Below are positions 9,044 to 17,444 of a stretch of DNA of 44,486 bases, in pieces (position 1 is the stretch's first letter; every line of letters begins with the position of its first letter). The notes beneath the pieces are model-generated. The model saw only the letters and a program-made list of their open reading frames with translations. It made no database searches and was not told where the DNA came from. The stretch is taken from the NCBI GenBank assembly GCA_030037335.1, contig JASHRN010000096.1, forward strand, positions 1-44,486. The letters are read 5' to 3'. The position numbers and the translations under genes are program-made. Source of the DNA: Candidatus Acidiferrales bacterium. Its GTDB lineage: Bacteria; Acidobacteriota; Terriglobia; Acidiferrales; UBA7541.

Positions 9044-9880
9044 ATGAGCGAGCTAGGCAAACGAGCTGCAGAGACGGAGAGCGAGCCCGAATCCGTCAGG
9101 AGCGCAGCAGCGAGCCCAAACGGCGCAGATTCCTGGACGACGGACACGGCAGCAGCGCGCGTCGCCGTCGGGCTGCCAACACGTGACCGCAGTGAGCTGA
9201 GCGGGCACTTGATGGTCCTGGAGGGCACGGACGGTTCGGGACGCTCGACGCAAATCGCCTTACTCACGGAATGGCTCGAATCACAGGGATTTGCCGTGCA
9301 GACGATGGGACTTCGGCGTTCATTTCTGATTGCGAAGGATATCGACAGTTTACTGGCAAAAAATTCCGTCACCCGCTACACGCTGGCGTTGATGTACGCA
9401 ACGGATTTTTTCGATCAGCTCGAGAACCGGATTCTGCCGGCTCTCCGTTCTGGAATGATTGTTCTGGCGGACCGTTATTATTACACGCTGATTGTACGCG
9501 CGGCAGTTCGGGGGCTCGATCATGATTATTTGCACCGGATTTACGACTTGGCGCTTCCTCCCGATCTGACGTTTTTCCTCAACGTGCGCCCGCAAATTTC
9601 TTTTGAACGGGAATTTCAGAAATCCCCTGCGATCAGCTTCTGGGAGGCCGGGCGCGATCTCCATCTATCGGATGACCTCTATGATTCGTTCATCAGCTAT
9701 CAAACCATGATTCGCAAGGAATTTGTTGCGCTCGCAAAGCATCACGGATTTACGACGCTGAACGGCGAAAACCCAATTCGCACCGTGAATGCCGACTTGC
9801 GAAAACGCATTGCTTCTTACCTGGGCATCAAAAATATCCGATACAAGCCCTCGCATGCCCTGGTTCACCTCTGGCAATAA
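9044..9880 (+). CDS. Thymidylate-kinase-like protein with Lys-to-Arg P-loop (second of tandem pair)
   Basis: A 278-residue paralogue of the preceding protein with the same fold order: P-loop, LADRYYYTLIVRAAVRG (DRY segment), then PPDLTFFLNV. The P-loop reads EGTDGSGRSTQ, so the invariant Walker A lysine is arginine (R67, codon CGC at 9242-9244). An extra N-terminal stretch of ~50 Ser/Ala/Glu-rich residues looks disordered. The ATG at 9044 is preceded by AAAGG and lies 3 bp after the previous stop; the 3' end overlaps the next gene by 26 bp, so translation is probably coupled. Loss of the lysine usually weakens or abolishes phosphoryl transfer, so this may be a regulatory or pseudo-kinase partner of the first protein (inference). 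Confidence 0.8.
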   Translation: MSELGKRAAETESEPESVRSAAASPNGADSWTTDTAAARVAVGLPTRDRSELSGHLMVLEGTDGSGRSTQIALLTEWLESQGFAVQTMGLRRSFLIAKDIDSLLAKNSVTRYTLALMYATDFFDQLENRILPALRSGMIVLADRYYYTLIVRAAVRGLDHDYLHRIYDLALPPDLTFFLNVRPQISFEREFQKSPAISFWEAGRDLHLSDDLYDSFISYQTMIRKEFVALAKHHGFTTLNGENPIRTVNADLRKRIASYLGIKNIRYKPSHALVHLWQ

Positions 9881-11465
9881 GTTGGCTTGCTCCTTTCGCA
9901 TCGCCGCGATTGACGCAGGATCCAACGGGATCCGTATGGCCGTCGCAGAGGCGAGATCGTCATCTGAGATTGAAATCGTGGATTCGGTACGCGAATCGGT
10001 GCGGCTTGGCCATCGCGTGTTTACGGTTCGGCGATTCAGCCGGCTCACCATAAAAGAGGCGGCTCGGGCGTTTCGAAGATTTCGACGGCTGCTGGATGGG
10101 TATCAAGTTCAGCAGTACAGGGCGGTAGCGACCAGCGCGGCGCGCGAGGCAAAAAACCGCGATGCGCTTTTGCGTCGAATTCGCCGTGACTCAGGAATCG
10201 CGCTGGAAGTCATCGGCTCAGCCGAAGAGTCGCGGCTTGTACGCCTGGCGATCCTCAAGGCGGTCGGAGAAAAAATATCGCCCCGATGGATTGTTGATCT
10301 AGGCGGAGGAAGCCTGGAAATCAGCTTGCTTCGCAAGCGCAAGCTGGAAAAAGCCATGGCGTTGCCGCTGGGAACGGTGCGATTGATGGAGATGCTGCGA
10401 ATTGGCGGAGCGTTCACGGAAGAGCAGTACGAACGCGTGGAGCATCGTATTCTTTCGCTCCTTCAGAGTATTTGCCCAAATGTTCCGAATGTTGCGGGTG
10501 GCATCGCGGCGGGAGCCGGAGGGAATGCGGAAGCATTCGCGCGCATTTTCCCTGGACCGGCGCTGAACGGCATTCCCTCAGTCAATTTACGGCTCCTCCG
10601 TGAGCGGTTGTGGAGCATCCTGAGTTTGGATATCGACGAGCGCATGGAGGAGTTCCGCGTACGGCGCGATCGGGCGGAAGTTCTGGGAGTGGCGGCAATT
10701 GTGTTCAGCGCGCTGTCGCGGCATCTGAAGCTGCGAACCATGCTTGTGCCTGGCGTCGGGGTGAAGGAAGGCATTTTATGGGACCTGAGCACAGCGCATT
10801 TCGCGGCGATATCGCCAGAGGCGTATGCCGTTCGTTTCCGGCCTTTGCTGCGTGAAGTGCGCCGTGTGGCCTTGCGTTTCCGTTGTGATGTGACACATGC
10901 CGAGCACGTGCGTAAACTGGCGGCAGAGCTGTTTGATGGATTCGCGCCGGTGCACCATCTCCCAAATCACTTGCGTTTGCCGCTCGAAATTGCAGCGATG
11001 TTGCACGAAATTGGACGCGTCATCGGGGCGCGGTCTTCGCATAAACACGGCGAGTACATTATGCGCCACACGGAAATTGCGGGACTCACCGAAATAGATC
11101 GTCGCATGGCCGCATGCCTGATTCGGTATCAGGGCGACGCCGAACCTGATGCTTCGCACAAGCTCTATTCCTCCCTCAGCACGCGACAGCGGCATCAGGT
11201 TTGCGGTCTGGCGGGGATTTTGCGCATCGCGATCGCTCTGAATGGAGAGAGACAGCAATTATTGAAAGATATGCACGTGGAGATGCGGCGCAGGCAGGTT
11301 CGCATTCGTGTTAATCCCGCGGATGGCTCGCCGCTGCGAGTTCGTACCCTGCGCAGGGCTGCCGGGTTACTTGAGCAGGAGTTCGGCTGCCGCGTAAGCT
11401 TTGGCCGTTTGCGCACAAGACAACGGCGGAACGGCAGCGTGTCTCGTTCGCAGCGCGCAGCCTGA
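9855..11465 (+). CDS. Ppx/GppA family exopolyphosphatase / pppGpp phosphohydrolase with C-terminal HD-like domain
   Basis: A 536-residue protein. The family domain starts with IAAIDAGSNGIRMAVAEA (phosphate-1 motif) and has WIVDLGGGSLEISLL (phosphate-2 motif) and the AGAGGNAEAFARI segment, all expected of the actin-like ASKHA fold of Ppx/GppA. The last ~200 residues form the HD-type helical domain: THAEHVRKLAAELFD, then LLHEIGRVIG with HKH, where the usual 'HD' is HE. The ATG at 9855, inside the 3' end of the preceding gene, places the motif near residue 15; an upstream in-frame start at 9789 would only add residues that overlap the previous gene. The enzyme should remove terminal phosphate from polyphosphate or pppGpp (family knowledge). 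It is the third gene of the tmk-like/ppx/sixA group. Confidence 0.88.
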   Translation: MPWFTSGNKLACSFRIAAIDAGSNGIRMAVAEARSSSEIEIVDSVRESVRLGHRVFTVRRFSRLTIKEAARAFRRFRRLLDGYQVQQYRAVATSAAREAKNRDALLRRIRRDSGIALEVIGSAEESRLVRLAILKAVGEKISPRWIVDLGGGSLEISLLRKRKLEKAMALPLGTVRLMEMLRIGGAFTEEQYERVEHRILSLLQSICPNVPNVAGGIAAGAGGNAEAFARIFPGPALNGIPSVNLRLLRERLWSILSLDIDERMEEFRVRRDRAEVLGVAAIVFSALSRHLKLRTMLVPGVGVKEGILWDLSTAHFAAISPEAYAVRFRPLLREVRRVALRFRCDVTHAEHVRKLAAELFDGFAPVHHLPNHLRLPLEIAAMLHEIGRVIGARSSHKHGEYIMRHTEIAGLTEIDRRMAACLIRYQGDAEPDASHKLYSSLSTRQRHQVCGLAGILRIAIALNGERQQLLKDMHVEMRRRQVRIRVNPADGSPLRVRTLRRAAGLLEQEFGCRVSFGRLRTRQRRNGSVSRSQRAA

Positions 11466-11522
11466 AATCATTGGCAGGTTAGCGGCTTGCATCTCATTGC
11501 CGCGCCGGGGAGAATCAATTCA

Positions 11523-12023
11523 ATGATGATACTGCACCTGTTCCGCCACGGAATCGCCATTGACCGCGAAGACCCTGCCTGCCCCTCGGAACACGATCGC
11601 TTTTTGACTCCAAAGGGCATCGCCAAGACCCAGGCGGCGGCGCAGGGCTTACGTGCGATTGGGCTTAAACCGAATGTAATCTTGACGAGCCCTCTTCTGC
11701 GCGCTGTCCAGACAGCGGAGATCGCCTGCGAAGCTTTCGGTTATCCGGTGAAAAAATTGCGGAAAATTGATGCGCTGAAGCCTGACGGCAAGCCTGCTGA
11801 CTTGTTCGACGAACTTTCGGGGCTTAAGGCTGAGGAAGTTTTGTGCGTGGGGCATGCGCCGAATCTGGACGAAGTGATTGCTTTCGCGATTGGATGTCAC
11901 ACGGCGGCCACGTCGTTGAAGAAAGCGGGACTCGGCTCGATCGAGATCGAATCGTTTTCTCCGCCACACGGAACTATTGTTGGGATTTATTCGGCGAGAA
12001 CTTTGCGCTTTTTAGGAGATTGA
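11523..12023 (+). CDS. sixA: SixA-like histidine phosphatase
   Basis: A 166-residue histidine phosphatase-superfamily protein. The start motif ILHLFRHGIA holds the catalytic RHG, LTSPLLRAVQTAEIA is the second conserved arginine segment, and CVGHAPNLDEV contains the second catalytic histidine. Length and motif order fit SixA, which dephosphorylates phosphohistidine in HPt or phosphotransferase proteins, rather than larger phosphoglycerate mutases. I preferred ATG 11523 (GGGGAG upstream) to a TTG at 11487 because the domain begins directly at Met. The gene follows Ppx/GppA by 57 bp and converges with the CHAD gene, leaving 14 bp between stops. SixA-like and CHAD genes are often neighbours in polyphosphate loci (established tendency; link here inferred). 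Confidence 0.87.
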   Translation: MMILHLFRHGIAIDREDPACPSEHDRFLTPKGIAKTQAAAQGLRAIGLKPNVILTSPLLRAVQTAEIACEAFGYPVKKLRKIDALKPDGKPADLFDELSGLKAEEVLCVGHAPNLDEVIAFAIGCHTAATSLKKAGLGSIEIESFSPPHGTIVGIYSARTLRFLGD

Positions 12024-12037
12024 ATACTGCGGGAAAC

Positions 12038-13558
12038 CTACGCTGCGGTTGTTTTTTCCCTTGGCTGCTTTCCTTCGAGCGCACGAAGCGGCGCGCCGGC
12101 CGCCCCAGGAGTGATAACAATCGCGCGTCGGCAGGCGATTTCGAGTAGGTGCTTCGCAGTGGCGAGCTTTGAGAGCAGTGGTTCCTCACCATCGAAGCCG
12201 TAAGCGCGAATCATCAGCCCTTCGAGAGTCACGTCCACGTGGATTTTGCGAATCACATTGGGCGCCTGCTCAAAGGCATTCGCGAGGCGCAGAATTCCCG
12301 CAAGAAGCAGCGTTGCCTGCTGAAAGGCTGAGGGAAGTCCGCTGAATTCCTTGTGCTTCGCCTGCGGCAGCGCCTTGCGATGATAACGTGCGACCACGGC
12401 CATTAATTGCAGTTCCGCGGGCTTCCATCCAAGCGGCAGCGGAAGTTTGCGGATCAAACGGTAGGAGCTCTTGTGATGGCGCCTATCGCCTTCGACTCGC
12501 CCGGAATCCTCAAGGAGAGCAGCGGCCTGGACGATATAGCGCGCCCGGTTGGTTACCATCCCAACCGTGAACCCGGCTGCATCGAGCGCATCGAACAAAT
12601 CGGCTGAGAGAGCTGCGACGCGCTGCTGGTGAACGAATTCCGGCGTGCGAAAGCGGGACCACGCGGCGAGCTCTGCCAGAACAGCCTTTTCCTGATCCAC
12701 GTCACTGGGCAACGTTTCCCGCCACGCGCACCAAAGAGAGTTTTTGCCGCACGTTTCTGAGGTGTACTTCTTTAAACGTCTTTTCCTTTCGCTATTGATC
12801 ACGGATTTCCACACAGCTTTTGCTTCCCGGCTAACCGCAGGTTTTAGCGCGACGAGTTTGCCCCAAAGTACGTCGAGATCGTGAATTTCTCCGAGCAGAT
12901 TCTGCAATTCCTTTGCTTGCCCGCCCCACTTTGCTTGTAACAGTGGCAGGAAATTTTCCGCGGTGTAGCGCAGCTTCTTCAGAGCGACGCGCGTGCGGTG
13001 ATAAGCAATTTTCGAGCGGCTGCGCATAGCGAAGCGGTGGCGCTGATACGCTTCCTGCCACTGTTCCAGCGCGACGTATCTCAATTCCGGTCCGTCGGGC
13101 AAGAAGAAATCCGAGCGCGGAGTCAATTCCGCGGCCCAGGATTTCCATTTTTGCTGGTCGAAGCTATTAAGGGCGTCGATGGCTTCCTGCTTGAAGGTGT
13201 CGCGTTCCGCTGTAATGGAATTGCGAAGCGCGAGGCCGGTTTTATCCCTGGCAATTTCGAGCTTCTCAAGCCACTCAAGAAGAACGTCGCAGTCGCGCAG
13301 ACCTCCCAGGCTCTTGAGGAGTTTTTTCGCCGCGCGCTTCATCTTCTTCCAGTCAGGGTGAGGATCAAATCGTGAAAGTGCGTCTTCAATGGAAAGGCAA
13401 CGTCGTAGGGCCGTACGCAAATCGTGAACGTTGTCGGGTGATAAGTCCTGAGCGGCCTTTTTTCGTTGCTTGAGGACGCGAGGAACCCAGTAGGCCAGGC
13501 CAGCTTTAGTACTTGCGGGAGCGGCTTTTTGATCCCCGGCTTTATCTTTCCTGCGCAT
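12038..13558 (-). CDS. CHAD-domain protein with degenerate C-terminal HD-like domain
   Basis: A 506-residue protein. Residues ~15-275 form a CHAD domain in two halves: the first has NVHDLRTALRRCLSIEDAL and GGLRDCDVLLEWLEKL, the second has RTRVALKKLRYTAENFLPLL and LLGEIHDLDVLW. The conserved His and Arg/Lys residues that bind polyphosphate in characterised CHAD proteins are present. The C-terminal ~200 residues resemble the helical HD domain of Ppx/GppA (FVHQQRVAALSADLFDAL, RRHHKSSYRLI, VARYHRKALPQAKHKEF), but the HD pair is replaced by LLEDSG, so metal catalysis is doubtful. I chose ATG 13558 with a modest AGAAG upstream; a GTG at 13591 would add 11 residues. It should bind polyphosphate in the cytosol (family knowledge). 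It converges on the SixA gene. Confidence 0.87.
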   Translation of the reverse strand: MRRKDKAGDQKAAPASTKAGLAYWVPRVLKQRKKAAQDLSPDNVHDLRTALRRCLSIEDALSRFDPHPDWKKMKRAAKKLLKSLGGLRDCDVLLEWLEKLEIARDKTGLALRNSITAERDTFKQEAIDALNSFDQQKWKSWAAELTPRSDFFLPDGPELRYVALEQWQEAYQRHRFAMRSRSKIAYHRTRVALKKLRYTAENFLPLLQAKWGGQAKELQNLLGEIHDLDVLWGKLVALKPAVSREAKAVWKSVINSERKRRLKKYTSETCGKNSLWCAWRETLPSDVDQEKAVLAELAAWSRFRTPEFVHQQRVAALSADLFDALDAAGFTVGMVTNRARYIVQAAALLEDSGRVEGDRRHHKSSYRLIRKLPLPLGWKPAELQLMAVVARYHRKALPQAKHKEFSGLPSAFQQATLLLAGILRLANAFEQAPNVIRKIHVDVTLEGLMIRAYGFDGEEPLLSKLATAKHLLEIACRRAIVITPGAAGAPLRALEGKQPREKTTAA

Positions 13559-13894
13559 CGCGTATTCTTCTAATATCCCTGAGTGTTCCACGATGTAATT
13601 ATGCTAAGCCTTTTCAATAAGTTAGCGGCTTCCCGATTACCTTCGTTATTCCTTTAGAATTCGGGCTGAAGGTCCGGTTTGGCAGACGATCCAAAACTTG
13701 CCCCAAGGGAGTCGCGGTCTCCACCGACTTTCCATGAAGAACGATCGAAACCGCGGGATACCCTAGCATAACCTGCCCGGGAATGGTAGCGGGCTCTGCT
13801 GGCCGGCCGAAACGCCTTTTCCTACGGGGATTGCGGGTTCATAATTTCCCTTCGGTTTCTCAGGTTCGCATGCTCAAGGGGGTGGAAACCTTTA
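13559..13894. other. Intergenic region between divergent CHAD and ROK genes
   Basis: This 336-bp stretch separates divergently transcribed genes and must hold promoters for both. I see no coding frame that looks real. TAGCATAA at 13764-13771 and, on the minus strand, CATAAT about 12 bases before the GTG at 13591 are possible -10 boxes, but neither has a good -35 partner. A purine-rich AAGGGGGTGG just before 13895 is the ROK ribosome site. No hairpin stands out. Confidence 0.4.
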
Positions 13895-14629
13895 ATGAAA
13901 GAGGCAAAAGAACGAAAAGCAGGGCGCGAAATTCTGATCATCGATATCGGAGGCACGCACGTCAAAGTGCTGGCCAGCGGCCAGCGCAGCCCGCGAAAGA
14001 TGGTTTCGGGGCCGAACATGACTCCTGCGAAGATGGTTCAAGACGTGAAAAGCATGACCAAAGGCTGGAAGTATGACGTTGTTTCGATGGGTTATCCCGG
14101 GCCGGTGGTTTTGGGAAAACCGCTGCATGAACCCTGCAATTTGGGTAATGGTTGGGTGGGATTCAATTTCGGAAAAGCTTTTGACCGCCCCGTGAAAATC
14201 GTTAACGACGCCGCAATGCAGGCGCTCGGCAGCTACCGCGGCGGACGGATGCTTTTTCTTGGCCTTGGAACCGGATTAGGCTCGGCGATGGTGGTTGATG
14301 GAATTGTTCAACCAATGGAGCTGGCACACTTGCCCTATAAAAAAGGGAAGACGTATGAAGATTACATTGGGCTGCGCGGCCTCGAGCGTTCAGGCAAGAA
14401 GAAATGGCGGCGCCACGTGACGGATATTGTAGAACGTTTGCAAGCGGCGCTCGAACCGGATTATGTGGTTATCGGCGGCGGTAATGCGAAAAAACTGAAA
14501 AAGCTGCCTAAGGGCACCGAGCTCGGAGATAATGCAAACGCATTCCGCGGAGGATTTCGTCTTTGGAAAGGCGAGCAAGCGAAGATCCCTGCGCGCGCCA
14601 AAAAAACAAATTCGTCCGCGAATTCATGA
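13895..14629 (+). CDS. ppgK: ROK-family kinase, polyphosphate-glucokinase-like
   Basis: A 244-residue ASKHA-fold sugar kinase. EILIIDIGGTHVKVLASG is the phosphate-1 motif, IVNDAAMQALGSYRG contains the catalytic-base Asp, and LFLGLGTGLGSAMVVDG is the phosphate-2 motif. VVIGGGNAKKLKKLP is the adenosine-type motif. The CxCGxxGC zinc motif of ordinary ROK kinases is absent, and MELAHLPY followed by a short spacer resembles the polyphosphate glucokinase (PPGK) branch. I infer it phosphorylates glucose using polyphosphate and perhaps ATP; substrate and donor are not shown by sequence alone. A strong AAGGGGGTGG ribosome site precedes the ATG. It sits next to CHAD, SixA and Ppx genes, which fits polyphosphate use. 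The gene symbol is tentative. Confidence 0.75.
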   Translation: MKEAKERKAGREILIIDIGGTHVKVLASGQRSPRKMVSGPNMTPAKMVQDVKSMTKGWKYDVVSMGYPGPVVLGKPLHEPCNLGNGWVGFNFGKAFDRPVKIVNDAAMQALGSYRGGRMLFLGLGTGLGSAMVVDGIVQPMELAHLPYKKGKTYEDYIGLRGLERSGKKKWRRHVTDIVERLQAALEPDYVVIGGGNAKKLKKLPKGTELGDNANAFRGGFRLWKGEQAKIPARAKKTNSSANS

Positions 14630-14675
14630 AATCATCCTTCTCAATTTGATGCGGATACCGTATTTTTTGAAGCAC

Positions 14676-14717
14676 ACCGCTCAGAAGAGCGGTACAACTT
14701 CGCTATAGAATAGCGAA
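14676..14717. repeat. Two adjacent perfect hairpins downstream of the ROK gene
   Basis: Hairpin 1 pairs ACCGCTC (14676-14682) with GAGCGGT (14687-14693) around an AGAA loop. Hairpin 2 pairs TTCGCTAT (14699-14706) with ATAGCGAA (14710-14717) around AGA. Neither is followed by a T-run, so they are not typical intrinsic terminators on either strand. They lie 46 bp after the ROK stop and could be a dispersed palindromic element, an mRNA-end stabiliser or a binding site. Confidence 0.6.
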
Positions 14718-14852
14718 TCGAAACTGTCGGCCTCAGGTTCTCACGTTCCGCTTCCAGCTTGTGGGAATCGCTCGCAATTCGACGAGGTGAAACTAGCTTG
14801 AGATGACGCAAGCGAAACGATGAAGCAAATTGCTGACGAAAGGTTCTCTGGA

Positions 14853-17375
14853 ATGCGGGTATTTGCCTGTTCTTTTCTAATGCTGTTCTTCGGGGTCGCT
14901 CCGTTGTTTGGAGCCGCTCCGCAATCCTGTCCTGCTGGTAAACCTGTGACTTCATTCAATCTGCTTGTTAAGCCTGCGCAAGGAGGCACAGCGCTGCCGC
15001 TTGGAGAGATCAATTTAATCGAACCGGGCGACAAGTTGGAGTACGTTCCTGCCAGCATGCTTGCTAAATCCAAGAGCAAAGGCGGCACCGACGCAAAATC
15101 CAAAAGTCCCAAGTCTGCGAAGCCGGCTGAGCCGCCGAAGCCGAAAGGCCCGTCTCGAGTGGCCATCCTTCTAGCTTCCGCGACGGGTGCTAACGCCGGT
15201 CACATCGAAGTTCTCGAAGTGAAGCCGGCGAGCGTGCCACAGGAGTGGAGCGTGCCCGTGCGCACGTCGGTCGTCGGTCTCGTGTACGGACCGGATGGCC
15301 TCAGCGAGCATAAGATCGACAAATTCGTGAAGAACGATCCCGAGTTGGTGCTCAAGCTCACCGACTATGTTGAGCAGACCTCGAAGATGGAGGCGCTGGT
15401 CACTGTTCTCTCAAAATACCAGCAGTCTGCGCCGGGAACGAGCAATTTGCAGGCGTCGCTTGCGGAATTTTCCTCGCAGTACGGGGTTACGATGCCTGCC
15501 GTTAGCAGCGGCGAAAGTTCAGACCAGCAAACGACGCAGTTGCTGCAAGCGCTGAATCCGGCATTTTCCAGCGACCCGCTCGGGCAATCGGTAACAGCGC
15601 AGTCGACCGGCTTGGCCGCTTCCGTAGCAACTTTTTTTATGGGTCCTCAGTTTGGCGTCATCGCGGGCGGTACGGTGATCTTGCACGATCTGCACACAAT
15701 GATGTTCCCGCGCGCCGAATTTCGTGCAGCATTTGCAACGCCGCTGGCCTCTTCAGGAATGAACTTGTGCACTGGGAAAGCGGCGGCATCCAAACAGCAC
15801 ACGCAGGTCGCATATCTTTGGGCTCTGCCGGTTCCCAACGCGGAAGCGCCCTCGATTCATCTCTCGCAAACAGTTCACATTCCGGTGAACTGGAAATCGA
15901 CGGTGGAAGCGACTAGCGCTACGGTAGCTCAATTGAAGCTGGTTCCCAGAGTTCGTGATTGGCATCTGGTGTCATCTGCTGCAGACGTTCCCGTACCAGT
16001 CAGCGCGAGCGTCGGGCCACACAGCGATTTCTTGGCGATCGATCTCACACACGCAAAAATCCCTGTGGGCGAATATCATCTTGTGGGCAAATGGGATTGG
16101 ACGCCTATCACGATTGGCGGCAGCGTCGACGTCATGAATTTCGCCGATTACTCGACGGTCATGCTTTCGCCTTCATCGCGTGATGCTTTGGTGACTGGAG
16201 CAGGCCCGGTCACGCTTGAGCTCAGCGGCACCGATTTTGAATTTGTGAATGAAGTTGCGCTACTGCACGCCATGAAAACGGATCCGCTCGCTGAGCGGCT
16301 CCCATTCTCGCTGCCGGCTGGCGAAGAGGGTGGACCGCAAAAGAGCATGTCCGCTGACCTGGATACCATCCATCTCGCGCCCGGGCCGTATCTTCTGCGC
16401 TTAAGCCAACTCAACGGGAAAACGCGCGATATTCCGGTCACTATACATCCGGCAAATCCTGTTCTGGACGATCTACCTGTACGTGTGAATCTAGGACAGC
16501 CTCAGCAGACCATCAGTCTCCGCGGCACTTCACTCGACCATATCGAAAAGATCACCAGTACGGACGCGGTCTGGACGCTCTCGACGCCGATTGCGAATTT
16601 GATAGGCTCGCAGGAACGGGAGGCAACCATTCAGCTGAGTGCCAAAGTCAAAAAGGGCGCGCTCATCGATGCCAAAGTCTTCATCGATGGAATTGAAAAG
16701 CCGATGGATATTAGCGGCATTCTGCGCGTCGCCGGGCCACGCCCGAGAATCCTGAGCGCCAGAAAATCCTTTGCGTCTGGGGGAGGAGTTGAGCTGCACG
16801 ACGAGGAGATACCTGCCCGTTCCGAAGTGAGCTTCGCCATTCAGGGCGAACATTTTGATTCGCGCTCACGTTTGCATCTCGAATGCGAATCTCCCGACGA
16901 TACCTTGCAGCCTTTGAATTTGACTCCGGGAGAACGCGACGGCGCGGACGCGCTTGATTTCGCAGGGGGCAGGACTCTGTTCCTCTCCATGAATGCCGGT
17001 GCTGTAGGACAATCCGGCTGCAATCTCATAGCAACGCTCACCGAAGTCGATACGGGCACCTCCGATCCGTTTTCTCTGGGTACGGTAGTTCATTTACCGC
17101 GAATCGATAAATTCACGCTCACGGATGAAAAAATCGGCGATTCCGTCTATGCAGGGATTCTGAGCGGTGAAGACCTTCAGACCATCTCCGGAACAGGATG
17201 GGATGCGAAGACATCTGAACCCGTGCAAGAGATTCCCACTCCCGTTCCCGGCGATTCTCAGGAGCAAACTCTGAAAATCGCCATGCCATGGCCTCCGCCA
17301 AACCCTCATGCCGTTCTGTACGTTTGGCTCACAGGCGAAACCGAAGCCCGTCCCACAGACATCAAATACCAGTGA
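14853..17375 (+). CDS. Large secreted protein of unknown function
   Basis: An 840-residue protein I do not recognise. I used ATG 14853 because GAAAGG lies nine bases upstream and the protein then begins with a clear signal peptide (MRVFACSFLMLFFGVAPLFG, then AAPQS); an ATG at 14820 would place 11 polar residues in front. A Lys/Pro/Ser-rich linker near residues 70-105 (KSKSKGGTDAKSKSPKSAK) precedes a predicted soluble region. The rest is rich in short beta-type segments with repeated patterns such as GPVTLELSGTDFEFVNEVAL and SVYAGILSGEDLQTISGTGW, which suggests several immunoglobulin-like (IPT/TIG-like) sandwiches (inference). It is probably periplasmic or surface exposed. The next gene, 69 bp downstream, also has a beta-sandwich-like ectodomain. 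Confidence 0.75.
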   Translation: MRVFACSFLMLFFGVAPLFGAAPQSCPAGKPVTSFNLLVKPAQGGTALPLGEINLIEPGDKLEYVPASMLAKSKSKGGTDAKSKSPKSAKPAEPPKPKGPSRVAILLASATGANAGHIEVLEVKPASVPQEWSVPVRTSVVGLVYGPDGLSEHKIDKFVKNDPELVLKLTDYVEQTSKMEALVTVLSKYQQSAPGTSNLQASLAEFSSQYGVTMPAVSSGESSDQQTTQLLQALNPAFSSDPLGQSVTAQSTGLAASVATFFMGPQFGVIAGGTVILHDLHTMMFPRAEFRAAFATPLASSGMNLCTGKAAASKQHTQVAYLWALPVPNAEAPSIHLSQTVHIPVNWKSTVEATSATVAQLKLVPRVRDWHLVSSAADVPVPVSASVGPHSDFLAIDLTHAKIPVGEYHLVGKWDWTPITIGGSVDVMNFADYSTVMLSPSSRDALVTGAGPVTLELSGTDFEFVNEVALLHAMKTDPLAERLPFSLPAGEEGGPQKSMSADLDTIHLAPGPYLLRLSQLNGKTRDIPVTIHPANPVLDDLPVRVNLGQPQQTISLRGTSLDHIEKITSTDAVWTLSTPIANLIGSQEREATIQLSAKVKKGALIDAKVFIDGIEKPMDISGILRVAGPRPRILSARKSFASGGGVELHDEEIPARSEVSFAIQGEHFDSRSRLHLECESPDDTLQPLNLTPGERDGADALDFAGGRTLFLSMNAGAVGQSGCNLIATLTEVDTGTSDPFSLGTVVHLPRIDKFTLTDEKIGDSVYAGILSGEDLQTISGTGWDAKTSEPVQEIPTPVPGDSQEQTLKIAMPWPPPNPHAVLYVWLTGETEARPTDIKYQ

Positions 17376-17444
17376 ACATGCGCGCGAGGCCTAGGCGTAT
17401 TTCGGAATACGCGAAACAGCAGGTCCTTAGCGGGAGGGCGGCAG

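Noticed and set aside
9789-9854. A longer N-terminus for the Ppx/GppA protein
   Set aside because: It would add 22 residues that lie inside the preceding gene and precede the conserved first motif; ATG 9855 fits better.
8309-9880. Housekeeping dTMP kinase genes (tmk)
   Set aside because: The tandem arrangement, the lost P-loop lysine in one copy, the changed DRY region and the ppx neighbourhood make a simple tmk call unsafe.
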